Source: Nocardioides sp. TF02-7
GTDB lineage: Bacteria > Actinomycetota > Actinomycetes > Propionibacteriales > Nocardioidaceae
Reading direction: 5' to 3'
Assembly: GCF_022437945.1 (NCBI RefSeq)
Contig: NZ_CP092535.1
Coordinates: 496,001 to 560,000 of the forward strand
DNA: 64,000 bases
The position numbers and the translations under genes were made by a program. Numbering within the stretch: the first letter of the stretch is position 1; every line of letters starts with the position of its first letter. This document shows, piece after piece, positions 17,390-27,636 of this stretch. The notes under the pieces were generated by a model. The model saw only the letters and a program-made list of their open reading frames with translations, was not told the origin of the DNA and did not search any database.

Positions 17390-20300
17390 CCGTCGGCCGG
17401 CTTCCTCGGCGTCGCCCGCGCCCCGAAGTGGACGTACTCCTCCCCCGTCGGGAGCGCGTAGAACGTCACCGGCGCCCAGGTCTCCATGCCGGGGGGACGG
17501 ACCGCGAACACGCCCGGCGACACCGGCGACATCGGGTAGGTCTCGACCGGCTCGGGCTCGAGCTCGGCGAGCGGCCCCATCAGCGTCGTCCGCAGCACGG
17601 GCCGCTCGTCCTCGAGCAGCACCTCCATCCGGACCGACGCACGCTCGTAGGTGCCGAGGTAGGGCGTGACGTCGACGTCCACCGGCTCCTCCGGCAGCAC
17701 GAGCGGGTCCTGGATCCGCACGTCGGCGAGCTCCTCGAAGATCTCGCGGTAGAGGTCCTCGTAGAGGTCCCGGGTGTTGCCCCCGTTGGTGAGGAGCACG
17801 ACCGCGAGCCCGGCCTCGGGCAGCACGCGCAGGAAGGCCGCCTGGCCGATCGTGTTGCCGTCGTGGCCGTAGAGCAGGTGCCCGTGCCAGTCGAAGCGGA
17901 TCCAGCCGAGGCCCCAGGAGTCGCCGAGCAGGTACTTCTCCGGGCAGTCCACCTGCCACTCGGCCATCCTCCGGGCGCTCTCCTCCGAGAGCAGCCGGGT
18001 GCCGTCGGCCGCGACGCCGCCCGACAGGTGGAGCCGGGCGAACGCGAGCACGTCGGCGGCGTCGGCGTTGATGAGGCCCGCGGGGCCGGCCGAGCGCGGC
18101 AGCCCCCCAGACCGGCGCGACCTGGGGCTCGGGCAGGCCGGTGACGTGCCCGGTCGCGAACGCGTGGAGCATCGCCTCCTCCGGCAGGGTGCCCGTGCGC
18201 CGGAGCCCCAGCGGCGTGAAGAGCCGCTCCCCTCATCGCCTCGTCCCACGTGGTGCCCGTGACCTTCTCGATCACCCGGCCCAGCAGCGAGAACCCCGAG
18301 TTGCAGTAGGACCAGGTGGCGCCGATCGGGTGGTTCTGCGCGGCGTCGGCGAGCTCGCCGACGTACTTCTCGAGGCAGTCGTCGCCGCGGCCGGTGTCGG
18401 TGAAGATGTCGCCGTCGATGCCGCTGGTGTGGGTGAGCAGGTGCCACACGGTGACCTGCTCGGTGAGGCCCGGGGCGGACAGGCGCAGCTCGGGGATGAT
18501 CTCGCCGACGGGCGTGTCCAGTGCGATCTTCCCCTCGTCGACGAGCATCATCACGACCGTCGCGGTCCACACCTTGGAGATCGAGCCGATCTGCCACACC
18601 GAGTCCTCGGTCGCCTGCTGTCCCGTGGCGGCGTTGAGGACACCGGTCGCCGCGCGGACGACCTCGTCGTCCCCGCCGCCGCTCCCGAGGCGCAGGATGC
18701 CGAGCTGGGCCCCGGGCACCTGGTGCCTCCGCGCCAGCGCGGCCAGCCGGCGCGACCAGTGGCCGCCGTCGATCCGTGCCGGCCGGGAGCCGGTCGCGTC
18801 GCCGGCGTGCTGCTCGACCCACTCGACCACCCGCCGGTAGTAGTCCAGGCGGTGCGACGGCCGGCCGGCGAGGATGAAGACGTGGCTCGCCCCCGGGTAG
18901 AGCACCATCCGGGTCGGCACGCCGCGCTCGCGCAGCGCGTGGTGCCACTGCTGTGCCTGGCCGACCGGGCAGGTGCGGTCGTCGGCGCCGTGGAGCACGA
19001 GGGTCGGGGTCGTCACCCGGTCGACGCCGGAGTACGGCGACAGCCGCGCCAGCCGGTCCCGGTCGCGCCACGGGTAGAGCTCCAGCTCGAGGGCGTTGAG
19101 GAGGTGCGCGTCGTCGCTGCTGCCACCGATGCTGCTGAGGTCGGACACCACCCCGCCGGGCACCGCCGCGGCGAACCGGTCGTCGTGGGCGGTCAGGTAG
19201 CAGGTCATGTAGCCGCCGTAGCTGTAGCCGGTCACCGCCAGCCGGTCCGGGTCTGCGATGCCCTCGGCGACCAGCGCGTCGACCGGCTCGAGGAAGTCCC
19301 GGGCGTCGGCCTCGCCCCACGCGCCGCGGACGGCGTCGTAGAACGCCTCGCCGTAGCCGTCGGAGCCACGCGGGTTGACCAGCAGCACCGTCCACCCCCG
19401 GCGGACCAGCTCGTGGTGGTAGAGGTGCATCTCGTCCGCGGCGGCGTTCCAGGCGTTGTGGGGTCCGCCGTGGATGTCGACGAGCAGCGGGCCCGGACCG
19501 GTCGTCCCCCGCCGCCCGCATGAGCCACGCCTCGACGACCGTGCCGTCGCTGATGGTGAACTCGCGCGGCAGCCGCTCGAAGAGCTCCACCTCCGCCAGC
19601 GCCGCGCCGTGGGCGGTGACGACCGTCTGCTCGCCGGTGCCGAGGTCGACCTCGACGATCTCGCCGAACGAGGTCGCCGTGGTGAGGGCGACCGCCGCGG
19701 TCGGCCCGGCCACGGTGAGGCCGCTGACCACGTTGCCCGCGCCGCCGAGCACGGCCCGCGGCTCGCCACCCTCGAGCGGCACCGACCAGAGGTGGGTGCA
19801 CCCGCGGTCGCGGACGCAGAACAGCACGGACTTGCCGTCGGGCGTGACCTGCGGCAGGGCACCCGGGTACGCCGGCGCGCCGGGCATCACGTTGCGGTCG
19901 AGGCCGCCGGCGATGTCGGTGACCGCGCCGGTCCCGATCTCGATCGACAGCAGGTGCGCGTGGCCGCGGAGGTCGCCGGGCCAGCCGGTGACGAGGAGCC
20001 GCTCCCCGTCGGGGGTGTAGGAGGCCGAGGCCGCGAAGCCGTCGGCGAGCGCCACCAGCCGCGGCGACGCCTTCGGGTCGTGCGCGGCGACGACGTGCAC
20101 CGCGTTGCGGAGGTCGAGCTCGGTGGTGCCGTCCGGCCGCGCGGTGAACACCAGCCGGGCGCCGTCCGGCGACCAGGAGGGGTTCTGCGCGTGCACGGGG
20201 AGGTCGGTGACCTGGCGCACGGCGCCGGTCGCGACGTCGACGACGTGGACCTGGGAGACCACGGTGCGCAGGTACCCGGCCCCGTCGGCCTGGTAGTCGA

Positions 20301-20743
20301 GCGCCTCGGCGACGATCGGCGCCTCCTGGCGCCGGCGGCGGGCGTCCTCGTCCTCGTCCGGCTGCGCGAGGGCGTCGACCCCCGCGGTGAACGCGATCGC
20401 CGAGGAGTCCGGGCTCCACACCGCCGGGCCGGCGCCGAGCGGCAGCGACGTGAGCTGCCGCGGCTCGCCGCCGGCGGTCGGCAGCAACCACAGCTGGCCC
20501 TCGCGGAGGAACGCGACGCCGCTGCCGTCGGGCGCCCACGCGGGCGAGTCGTCCGCCGTCCCGTGGGTGAGCCGGCGCGGCTCGCCGCCCCGGTCGACGG
20601 CCCAGAGCGCGGTGACGGCGGCGTCACGCTCGAGGTCGTGCTCGCGGAGCACGTAGACCAACCGGCTCCCCGTCGGGTGAGAGCGCCGGCTGGGAGGGGA
20701 CGGCGATGTCGGCGAGGTCGTCGATGCTCAGGCTGCGGGTCAC
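17386..20743 (-). CDS. Fusion of S9 prolyl-oligopeptidase and serine beta-lactamase-fold hydrolase (four frameshifts)
   Basis: The corrected product is about 1117 residues. Part 1 (1 to about 640): a WSPDG-type beta-propeller followed by an S9 catalytic domain with Ser in GYSYGGYMTCYL (near 505), Asp in HGADDRTCP and His in GASHVFILAG. Part 2 (about 660-1117): a penicillin-binding/class C beta-lactamase fold with SISK, YCNSG and HDGNTIGQ. No stop triplet occurs in any frame across the junction (about 18700-18840), so the fusion is not created by the indels. Extra bases lie at 20668-20671, 19506-19510, 18229-18232 and 18103-18108; removing them gives a whole number of codons. No signal peptide is visible, so it probably cuts imported peptides. 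GTG has AAGGAG 7 nt upstream. Confidence 0.8.
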
Positions 20744-21510
20744 TGGGGGCTCCTTGTGGGTTGCCGGGTGGTGGGCGCGGGGGGCGCGGCGCCGGCCGGG
20801 GACGGCGTCGAGCAGCTCCTGGGTGTAGGAGTCACGGGGGTTCCCGAGGACCTCGGCGGTCGGACCCTGCTCGACGACCCGGCCGTCGTGGAGGACCGCG
20901 ACGTGGCCGGCGACGTAGCGCACGACCGCGAGGTTGTGGGAGATGAAGAGCATCGAGAGACCCAGCTCCCGCTGCATCTCGCGGACGAGGTTGAGCATCG
21001 CCCCCTGCACGGAGACGTCGAGGGCGGAGGTGATCTCGTCGGCGATCACCACGTCGGGGCGGGCCGCGAGCGCCCGGGCCAGCGCCACCCGTTGGCGCTG
21101 GCCGCCGGACAGCTGGGCGGGCCGGTCGTCGGCCCGGGCGGGGTCGAGGTGCACCAGCTCGAGCAGCCGTGCGATCTCGGCCCTCCGCTCGGCGCGCGGC
21201 GGCCGGCCGGGGACCACCTCGGCGATGCTCTCCCCCACGGTCATCCGCGGGTCGAGGGAGGAGGCAGGGTCCTGGAACACCATCTGCAGCGGCCGGCGCC
21301 CGCGCCGGGGCAGCGGCCGTCCGCCCACGGTGATCGTGCCCCGGGTCGGCTGCACCAGGCCGGCGGCCGCGCGCGCCAGCGTCGACTTGCCCGACCCGGA
21401 CTCTCCGACGAGGCCGACGATCTCCCCGACGGGACGGTGAGGCTGACCCCGTCGACCACCGTGCGGTGCCCGTAGCGCACGGTCACGTCGTCGAACACCA
21501 GCGCGCTCAC
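20740..21510 (-). CDS. Peptide ABC transporter ATP-binding protein, DppF type (two frameshifts)
   Basis: The ATPase has Walker A GESGSGKST, Q-loop VFQDPASSLDPRMTV, signature LSGGQRQR, Walker B VVIADEITSALDVS and switch histidine in ISHNLAVVRYV, plus the C-terminal RDSYTQELLDAVP usual in oligopeptide ATPases. It powers the importer with the fused DppCD protein. One base is missing in the C run at 21424-21427 (PSGEIVGLV) and one is extra at 20779-20784; corrected, it ends PTRSPQ and its TGA overlaps the S9-fusion GTG. It is 256 residues. Confidence 0.85.
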
Positions 21511-23472
21511 CGGCGCACCTCCGCCGGTCCGGTCGCGACCGGGTCGGTCGCGACGGGGTCGGCCGCGGCCGCCGTCGCGGGCGCGGGCACCTGCGGCACG
21601 GGCAGCAGCGCCTCGCCCGCGTGCCAGCACGCCACCCGGTGGTCCGAGCCGGCGTGGTCGAGCGCGGGCTCCTCGGTGCGGCACCGGCCGTCGGCCAGCG
21701 GGCACCGGGCGGCGTACGCGCAACCGGTCGTGACCGTCCGTGGGTCGACCGGACGCCCGGGGATCGTCGCCAGCGGCTGCTCGACGTCGGTCTCCATGTC
21801 GGGCACGGCGGCGACGAGCGCCCGGGTGTAGGGGTGCCGGGCACCGTCGTGGAGCTCGGTCGCCGGCAGCTCCTCGACCACCCGGCCGCCGTACATCACG
21901 ACCACGCGCTCGCACACCTCCGCGACCACGGTCACGTCGTGGCTGATCAGGACGAGCGCGGCGCCCTCGCGCTCGCGGACCTCCTGCAGCAGCGACAGCA
22001 CCTGCTGCTGGACAGTGACGTCGAGCGCGGTGGTGGGCTCGTCGGCGACGATGAGGGCGGGCGACCCCATCAGGCCCATGCCGATCATCGCGCGCTGCCG
22101 CATGCCGCCGGAGAACTCGAACGGGTACTGCCGCGCGCGGCGCTCGGGGTCGCCGATCCGCACGGCCCGCAGCCGGTCGACCGCACGCGCCGCGGCGGCC
22201 CGCCGGCCCAGCCCGTGGTGACGGCGGGAGACCTCGGCGAGCTGCGAGCCCATCCGGTGCACCGGGTTGAACGAGGTCATCGGGTCCTGGAAGACCAGCG
22301 CGAGCGACGTGCCGAGCAGTCGGTCGGTGGCCGCCGACCGGCCGCGGACATCGGTGCCGAGGAGCTCGACCCGCTCCGCCTCCACGGTGCCGGGAGGCTC
22401 GACGAGGCCGGCGACGGCCAGGGCGGTGAGCGACTTGCCCGACCCGGACTCACCGACGATGCCGACCGCCTCCCGCTCGCGCACGCGCAGGCTGACACCC
22501 CGCACGGGCTGCGACCCGGGGAAGCCGACGTGCAGGTCCCGCAAGTCCAGCACGACACCGGGCTCACGCCCGGGAGCCGGCTGCTCGACCCCGGCAGGAG
22601 CGGTCGCGGGGCGACGCCGGGCCAGCCGGTGCGCCGGACCGAGCACCAGGTCGGACGGCACGCCGAACCGGCGGGCCACGGCCTCGCCGCTCAGGTTGAA
22701 CGCCAGCCCGGCGAGGACCACGGCGATGCCCGGGCCGAGTGCGGCCAGCGGGTCGACGTAGATGCGGCCGAGGCCGTCCTGCATCAGCCGGCCCCAGTCG
22801 TAGGAGGACCGGTCCTGGACGCCGAGCCCGAGGAACGAGAGGCCGGCGAACGTGAGCAGCGCGCCGCCCGCACCGATCGTCGCGTTGACGACGAGCGGCT
22901 CCGCGATGTTGGGCAGCACGTGGCGCAGCAGGATGCGGAACCGGCCGACGCCGGCGATCCGGGCGGCGAGCACGAAGTCGCGCCCGGCGACGCCGGCCAC
23001 GAGCGTCTGGCAGAGCCGGCCGAACATCGGGGCGCCCGCGACGCCGACCGCGAGCACCGCACCCGTGGCGCCGACGCCGAAGACGACCGCGAAGAACAGC
23101 ACCAGCAGCAGAGCCGGGAACGCCACGGCGATGTTGACCGCCGCCACCACGAGGCGGCCCCGCGGTGCCGCCGAGGAGCAGCGGCGCCGCGCCGAGCAGC
23201 AGCCCGAGCACCACGGCGATCGCCGTCGCGAGCAGCGCGAGGGCCACCGACAGCCGGGTGGCGACCAGCACCCGCAGGAAGATGTCGCGGCCGGCGTTGT
23301 CGGTGCCGAACCAGTGCTCCCCCGACGACTCGGCGAGGATGTTGCCGGTGTCGCGGGCGGCGGCGTCGTCCGCCCACAGCAGCGGCCCCACCACCGCCAG
23401 GCCGAGCACGAGGATCATCAGCACGGCCGCGACGACGGCGGTCGGCGTGCGAGGGAGCCCGATCCGCGTCAT
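21507..23472 (-). CDS. Fused peptide ABC transporter permease/ATP-binding protein, DppC-DppD type (one frameshift)
   Basis: The first 290 residues are a DppC permease (EHWFGTDNAGRDIFLRVL, then a membrane core with SFLGLGVQDRSSYDWG); after a Pro/Ala linker comes an ATPase with GESGSGKSLTAL, VFQDPMTSFNPVHRMG, FSGGMRQRAMIGMGL and VADEPTTALDVTVQQQ and a Cys-rich C-terminal peptide-transporter tail. Such permease-ATPase fusions are known in actinobacteria. One extra base at 23158-23161 breaks the permease. A TGA in another frame at 22564-22566 and an in-frame GTG nearby mean separate genes are conceivable if a further indel exists, but the linker reads naturally in one frame. ATG 23472 overlaps the DppB stop as TGATG. 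Confidence 0.75.
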
Positions 23473-24481
23473 CACGACTCCCCGATCGTCGACCGCGGGT
23501 CGATCAGCGCGAGGATCACGTCCACCGCCGTGTTGACCAGCAGCACGGCGACGCCGTAGACGAGCACGGTGCCCTGCACGAGCGGATAGTCCTTGAGCAG
23601 GATCGACTGGACGATCGTGCTGCCGAGACCGGTCCAGGCGAAGACGTTCTCGACCAGGACGGTGCCCGCCACGAGCGAGGTGAGCATCAGCCCGCCCAGC
23701 GTGAGGCTGGCGGTGAGCGCGTTGGGAAGAGCGTGCACCAGGTAGATCCGCGGCGCGGACAACCGCTTCGCGCGGGCGGTGCGGACGAAGTCGGCATCGA
23801 GCACCGCGAGCATCTCCACCCTCACGATCCGCGCGAGCACCGCGGCCGGGCCGGTCGCGAGCGCGAGGACGGGCAGGACGTAGGACTCCGGCCCGAACCG
23901 GCCGGCCACGGGGAACCACCCGAGCCCGACGGCGAACACCGACACCAGGCCCACACCGAGGAGGAAGTCGGGGATGGTGCCGGCGACCACGCTGGTGCCG
24001 GCGAAGCCGAGCTCGAGACCGCGCCGGCGACCGCGTCGGGTGGCGGCGGCGACCGCCGCCCCGAGCGGTACGGCGATCGCGAGCGCGACCACGAACGCGG
24101 CGACGGCGAGCGACGCGGTCGCCGGCAGCCGCTGACCGATCACGTCGCTCACCGGCAGCCGGAGGCTGAACGAGGTCCCGAGGTCGCCGGTGAGCAGGCC
24201 CTGCACGAACTCGACGTACTGCCGCCACAGCGGGTCGTCGAGCCCGAGCTCGGTGCGGCGCGCAGCGACCAGGTCGGCGGGTGCCGTCGGTCCGAGCGAG
24301 GGCCCGCACCGGGTCGCCGGGGACCAGGTGGATCATCAGGAACGACGCGGTCACCAGGACCCACAGCGACACCAGCAGCCGGCCGGTCCGCCGGACGGCG
24401 AACCGCACCCAGCGGTTGCCCCCGGACCGCCTGCCACGGGGTGCGGCCCGGCGCCGGGACGGTTGCGGGGACGGTGGTCAT
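23472..24481 (-). CDS. Peptide ABC transporter permease, DppB type (two frameshifts)
   Basis: The permease begins with a hydrophobic segment after FAVRRTGRLL, followed by SFLMIHLVPGDPVRAL, the usual DppB/OppB opening, and ends in the EAA-like region ENVFAWTGLGSTIVQSILLKDYPLVQG. It forms the membrane pore with the DppC half. Extra bases in the C run at 24419-24423 and at 24279-24281 split it into three frames; correction yields 335 residues from ATG 24481. It lies between the binding protein and the fused permease-ATPase. Confidence 0.8.
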
Positions 24482-24522
24482 GATCAGCCTGGTCTGTCCT
24501 GGTCTGTCCTGGTCGGGCCCGG

Positions 24523-26116
24523 TCAGCCCAGCATCCGGATGCTGGTCGGCACCAGGCTCCCGGTGACCTCGAACTCGGCGCCGTTGCCGAAGGTCCGCAC
24601 CAGGTTGCTGGCGAACGGCACCACGTCGGCCGAGGCGAAGAGGGCCTCCTCGGCGGCCATCCAGTCGTCACACCCCTCGGCGCCGACCTTGCCCGTGGCC
24701 GTCTCGACCGCTGCGCTGTAGTCGGCGTTGTCGATGGCCGCGAAGTTCGTGCCGCCGTCGGCGATGCCCGGCCCGGAGAGGAACGGCACCAGCTGTTCGG
24801 GCGTGCTCACGTTGACCGGCTCCCAGGCGACGTCCCAGTCGCCGCTGCCGAAGAGGATCTCCGACATCTGCGCCTGCGGCAGCTCGGCGGCCTCGACCTC
24901 GACGCCCAGCGCGACCCAGGCCTCCTCGGCGATCTCCGCGGCGGCGCGGCCGCCGGGGCCGAGGGTGGCGTCGTGGATGAACCTGACCCGCAGCTGCTCG
25001 CCGTCCTTGGTGCGCACGCCGTCGTCGCCGACGGTCCAGCCGGCGTCGTCGAGCGCCGCCGCGGCGCCCTCGGGGTCGTGGTCGGGAAGCGCGTCGATCG
25101 AGCCGCCGGGGCAGCCGGTGGGCGGCAGCACGGCGAGCTGGTCGGGCTCCGCGCCGTTGCCTGCGGTCACGACCTGCTGCAGCTCGGACAGGTCGACCGC
25201 CTGGGTGAGCGCCGTGCGGACCACGGGATCGCTGGTCGGCCGGCCCGCGGCGTGGTTGTGCCACTGCTCCCCGATGATCGCGGGTGTCTCGACCGCGAAC
25301 AGCCCGGCGGACTGGAGCCGGTCGGTGTCGGAGCCGACGACCTGGGCGGCGTTGACGGTGCCCGCCACGAGCTCGTTGGCCGACGTGGTCTCGTTGGGGA
25401 TCACCCGCACCTGGATCGTCTCCGGCGTCCCGGTCTCGTCGGTGGAGGCGCCGTCGGGCCCCCACGAGTAGCCCTCCCGGACCTGGTAGGTGTAGTTCTC
25501 GCCGGGTGCTGCCTCCTCCAGGACGAACGGCCCGGTCCCCGCAGTGCCCTCGGCGAGGCTGTCGCGGTCGTCGAGCCCCGGCTGGCAGACCATCGGCAGG
25601 TTGGCGATGCTCTCGAAGAGGAACGGCGCCGGCGAGGCCAGCTCGAGCGTCAGTGTCGAGCCGTCGGCCGTCGCCTCGGCCCCCCACCGGCAGGAAGACG
25701 CCGAGGAACGGGCTCTGGTTCTTCGGGTCGCCGACGTAGGCGAGGTTGGCCGCCGCGGTCTCCGCCGTGAATTCCGAGCCGTCCGAGCAGGTGATGCCGT
25801 CCTGGATCTCCATCGTCGCCGTGGTGCCGTCGAGCTCCCACGACGACGCGAGCTGGGAGACGATCCGGCCCTCCCCGTCGATGCCGACCAGGCCGTCGTA
25901 GGCGAACTGCGACAGCTGGAAGTGGGCACTGCTCACCGATGACTGCGGATCCAGCGCTCCGGGGTCGTTGGTGATCGCGAGCGTGAACGTGGCGCCGTCG
26001 ACGTACTCACCGCCACCGCCACCCGACGACGACCCGTCGCCGCCGCACGCGGCCAGGCCGACGCCCGTCAGCGACAGCGCGAGCGCTGCCACCACCCTCG
26101 TGTTCTTCGATCCCAT
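24523..26116 (-). CDS. Peptide-binding lipoprotein of ABC importer, SBP family 5 (one frameshift)
   Basis: A lipoprotein signal (ALALSLTGVGLAACGG) with the lipid-anchor Cys and a Ser/Gly spacer precedes a family 5 solute-binding domain (ITNDPGALDPQSS, LASSWELDGTTATMEIQDG, GTGPFVLEE). It captures peptides outside the cell for the DppBCDF-like importer. One extra base in a C6 run (25680-25685) interrupts the frame at FLPVG/AEATADG; the corrected length is 530 residues. ATG 26116 has a GGAGGAAGAGGAG ribosome site. It follows the stand-alone hydrolase gene by 30 bp. Confidence 0.85.
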
Positions 26117-26146
26117 GGGACTCCTCTTCCTCCGGTGGGCTGGTGG

Positions 26147-27541
26147 TCAGGACGGGTCGTCGGTCCGGGCGACGGCGCGCCCGTGGTGCAGGTAGGCCGC
26201 GCGGCCGGAGCCGTCGTCGCCGAGGAACGCGTAGACCGGGTGCATGCCGTGGCTCTGCTCGAGCGCGATCAGGGAGTCGCCGCGCAGGGGCACCAGCCCC
26301 GTGCGGAAGGGTGGTTCGCCGATCTCGGCGAGGATGCCCTTGGGCGTCTGCTCGAGCCACAGCGTCCCGTCGGACTCCTCCCGGACCTCGACGTCGTGGA
26401 CGGCGTCGGCGTACCGGCCGGTGTAGCGCGCCGGGTCGGCGACGGGGAGTGGGTCGGCCGGCGGCTCCGGCCGCGCGGGGAGGGTGATGCCGGTGAGCTC
26501 GCGGACCAGGTGGACCACGACGTCCTCGTAGGAGCCGAGGACGTCGCCGCCGTTGGTCAGCAGCGCGACGGCGACGCCGTGCTCGGGGACGACGCGGAGG
26601 AACGCCGCCTGGCCGATCGTGCCGCCGTCGTGCTCGACGACGGTGCCGCCGTCGGTCTCGGTGATCGACCAGCCGAGACCCCAGGCGCTCCCCATCGTCC
26701 CGACGTCGGGGACGGCGGTCTGGCGCTCCTGCATGGCGGCCACCGCCGCGGCGCCGAGGACCTGGGTCCCGTCCGGGGCGCGCCCACCGGCGAGGTGGAG
26801 GCGGACGAAGCCGAGCAGGTCGCGGGCCCGCATCGCCAGCATCGACCCGGCCGGGGCGTTGGAGCGGACCAATGCCCACTGCCGTGCGGGCTCCGGGGTG
26901 CCGTCGGGTCGCTCGCCGACGTGACCGACCGCGGCGCGGTGGAGGATCGCCTCGTAGGGGCTGGGTGCGACGTGGGTGAGCCCGAGCGGCTCGACCAGCC
27001 GCTCGGTCAGGACGGCGTCGAACGGCCGGCCGCGGAGCACCTCCACCAGGCGGCCGAGGACGACGTAGCCGGCATTGTTGTAGGAGAACACCTCGCCCGG
27101 CGGCACGAGCTGCGGCGTGCCGGCGATCGCCGCGACGTACTTCTCGACGGCGTCGTCGCCGCGCCCGGTGTCGGTGAAGACGTCGCCCTCGAACCCCGCG
27201 GTGTGGCAGAGCAGCTGGCGGGCCGTGATCCGCTCGGTGGCGACCGGGTCGGAGGTGCGGAAACCGGGCAGGTGGTCGCGCACCGGTGCGTCCAGGTCGA
27301 GGAGCCCCTCCTCCACCAGCTGCATCACCAGCGTCGCGGTCCAGAGCTTGGTGATCGACCCGACCTGGAAGACCGAGTCGGCGGTCGCCGCGACGCCGGT
27401 GCCGGTGCTGAGCACCCCGGCCGCCGCGTCGACGACCTCGTCGCCCACCAGCACGGCCGCTGCGGCGCCCGGGACCCCTCGCGCCGCGACCACGCGGCCG
27501 AGCTCGCTCCCGAGCCAGGTGGCGACCTCCGACGGCTGCAT
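26147..27541 (-). CDS. Serine beta-lactamase-fold hydrolase (D-peptidase/esterase type)
   Basis: The 464-residue protein is complete and has SITK, YNN and HDGGTIGQ motifs. The third motif is HxG rather than KTG, as in D-aminopeptidases, alkaline D-peptidase and related esterases, so penicillin resistance is unlikely. A C-terminal lipocalin-like domain follows (ARYTGRYADAVHDVEV), also as in D-aminopeptidase relatives. It is a paralogue of the C-terminal half of the S9 fusion. No signal peptide is visible. It is the first gene of the operon and starts 6 nt after a TAGTCT hexamer. Confidence 0.8.
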   Translation of the reverse strand: MQPSEVATWLGSELGRVVAARGVPGAAAAVLVGDEVVDAAAGVLSTGTGVAATADSVFQVGSITKLWTATLVMQLVEEGLLDLDAPVRDHLPGFRTSDPVATERITARQLLCHTAGFEGDVFTDTGRGDDAVEKYVAAIAGTPQLVPPGEVFSYNNAGYVVLGRLVEVLRGRPFDAVLTERLVEPLGLTHVAPSPYEAILHRAAVGHVGERPDGTPEPARQWALVRSNAPAGSMLAMRARDLLGFVRLHLAGGRAPDGTQVLGAAAVAAMQERQTAVPDVGTMGSAWGLGWSITETDGGTVVEHDGGTIGQAAFLRVVPEHGVAVALLTNGGDVLGSYEDVVVHLVRELTGITLPARPEPPADPLPVADPARYTGRYADAVHDVEVREESDGTLWLEQTPKGILAEIGEPPFRTGLVPLRGDSLIALEQSHGMHPVYAFLGDDGSGRAAYLHHGRAVARTDDPS

Positions 27542-27547
27542 GGGGCG

Positions 27548-27553
27548 AGACTA
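27548..27553 (-). promoter_or_regulatory. -10 hexamer TAGTCT of the peptide/D-amino acid operon
   Basis: TAGTCT on the minus strand ends 6 nt before the ATG of the hydrolase, so the first gene of the operon is probably leaderless. Confidence 0.6.
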
Positions 27554-27567
27554 GGAACACACCGGCT

Positions 27568-27579
27568 CGAGGCGCCTCG
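27568..27579. promoter_or_regulatory. Palindrome CGAGGCGCCTCG in the -35 region
   Basis: A perfect 12-bp palindrome lies 14 bp upstream of the TAGTCT hexamer, where it would cover the -35 region of the operon promoter. It may be an operator, for the operon-encoded PucR protein or another regulator; it could instead be part of a terminator for the response-regulator gene that ends at 27637. Confidence 0.4.
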
Positions 27580-27636
27580 TCGGATCACACGAACGACGCC
27601 CCACCCGTTGGTGCATCCCGACAAGGCGCGGGCCCG

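Noticed and set aside
20650-21510. Apparent fusion of DppF ATPase with the S9 peptidase
   Set aside because: An extra base in the G6 run 20779-20784 hides the DppF stop; the corrected TGA overlaps the S9 GTG that has its own ribosome site.
21621-24566. Very long plus-strand open frame (about 980 codons) opposite the importer genes
   Set aside because: It is rich in Arg/Gly/Pro/His, has no family motif and mirrors strong ABC transporter coding on the other strand; a GC-rich shadow frame.
26147-27541. Hydrolase as a true beta-lactamase
   Set aside because: The third motif is HxG instead of KTG, there is a lipocalin-like C-terminal domain and no export signal, all pointing to a D-peptidase or esterase.
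27568-27579. Palindrome CGAGGCGCCTCG as an integration or resolution site
   Set aside because: No integrase, direct repeat or mobile gene nearby; a regulatory or terminator role is simpler.
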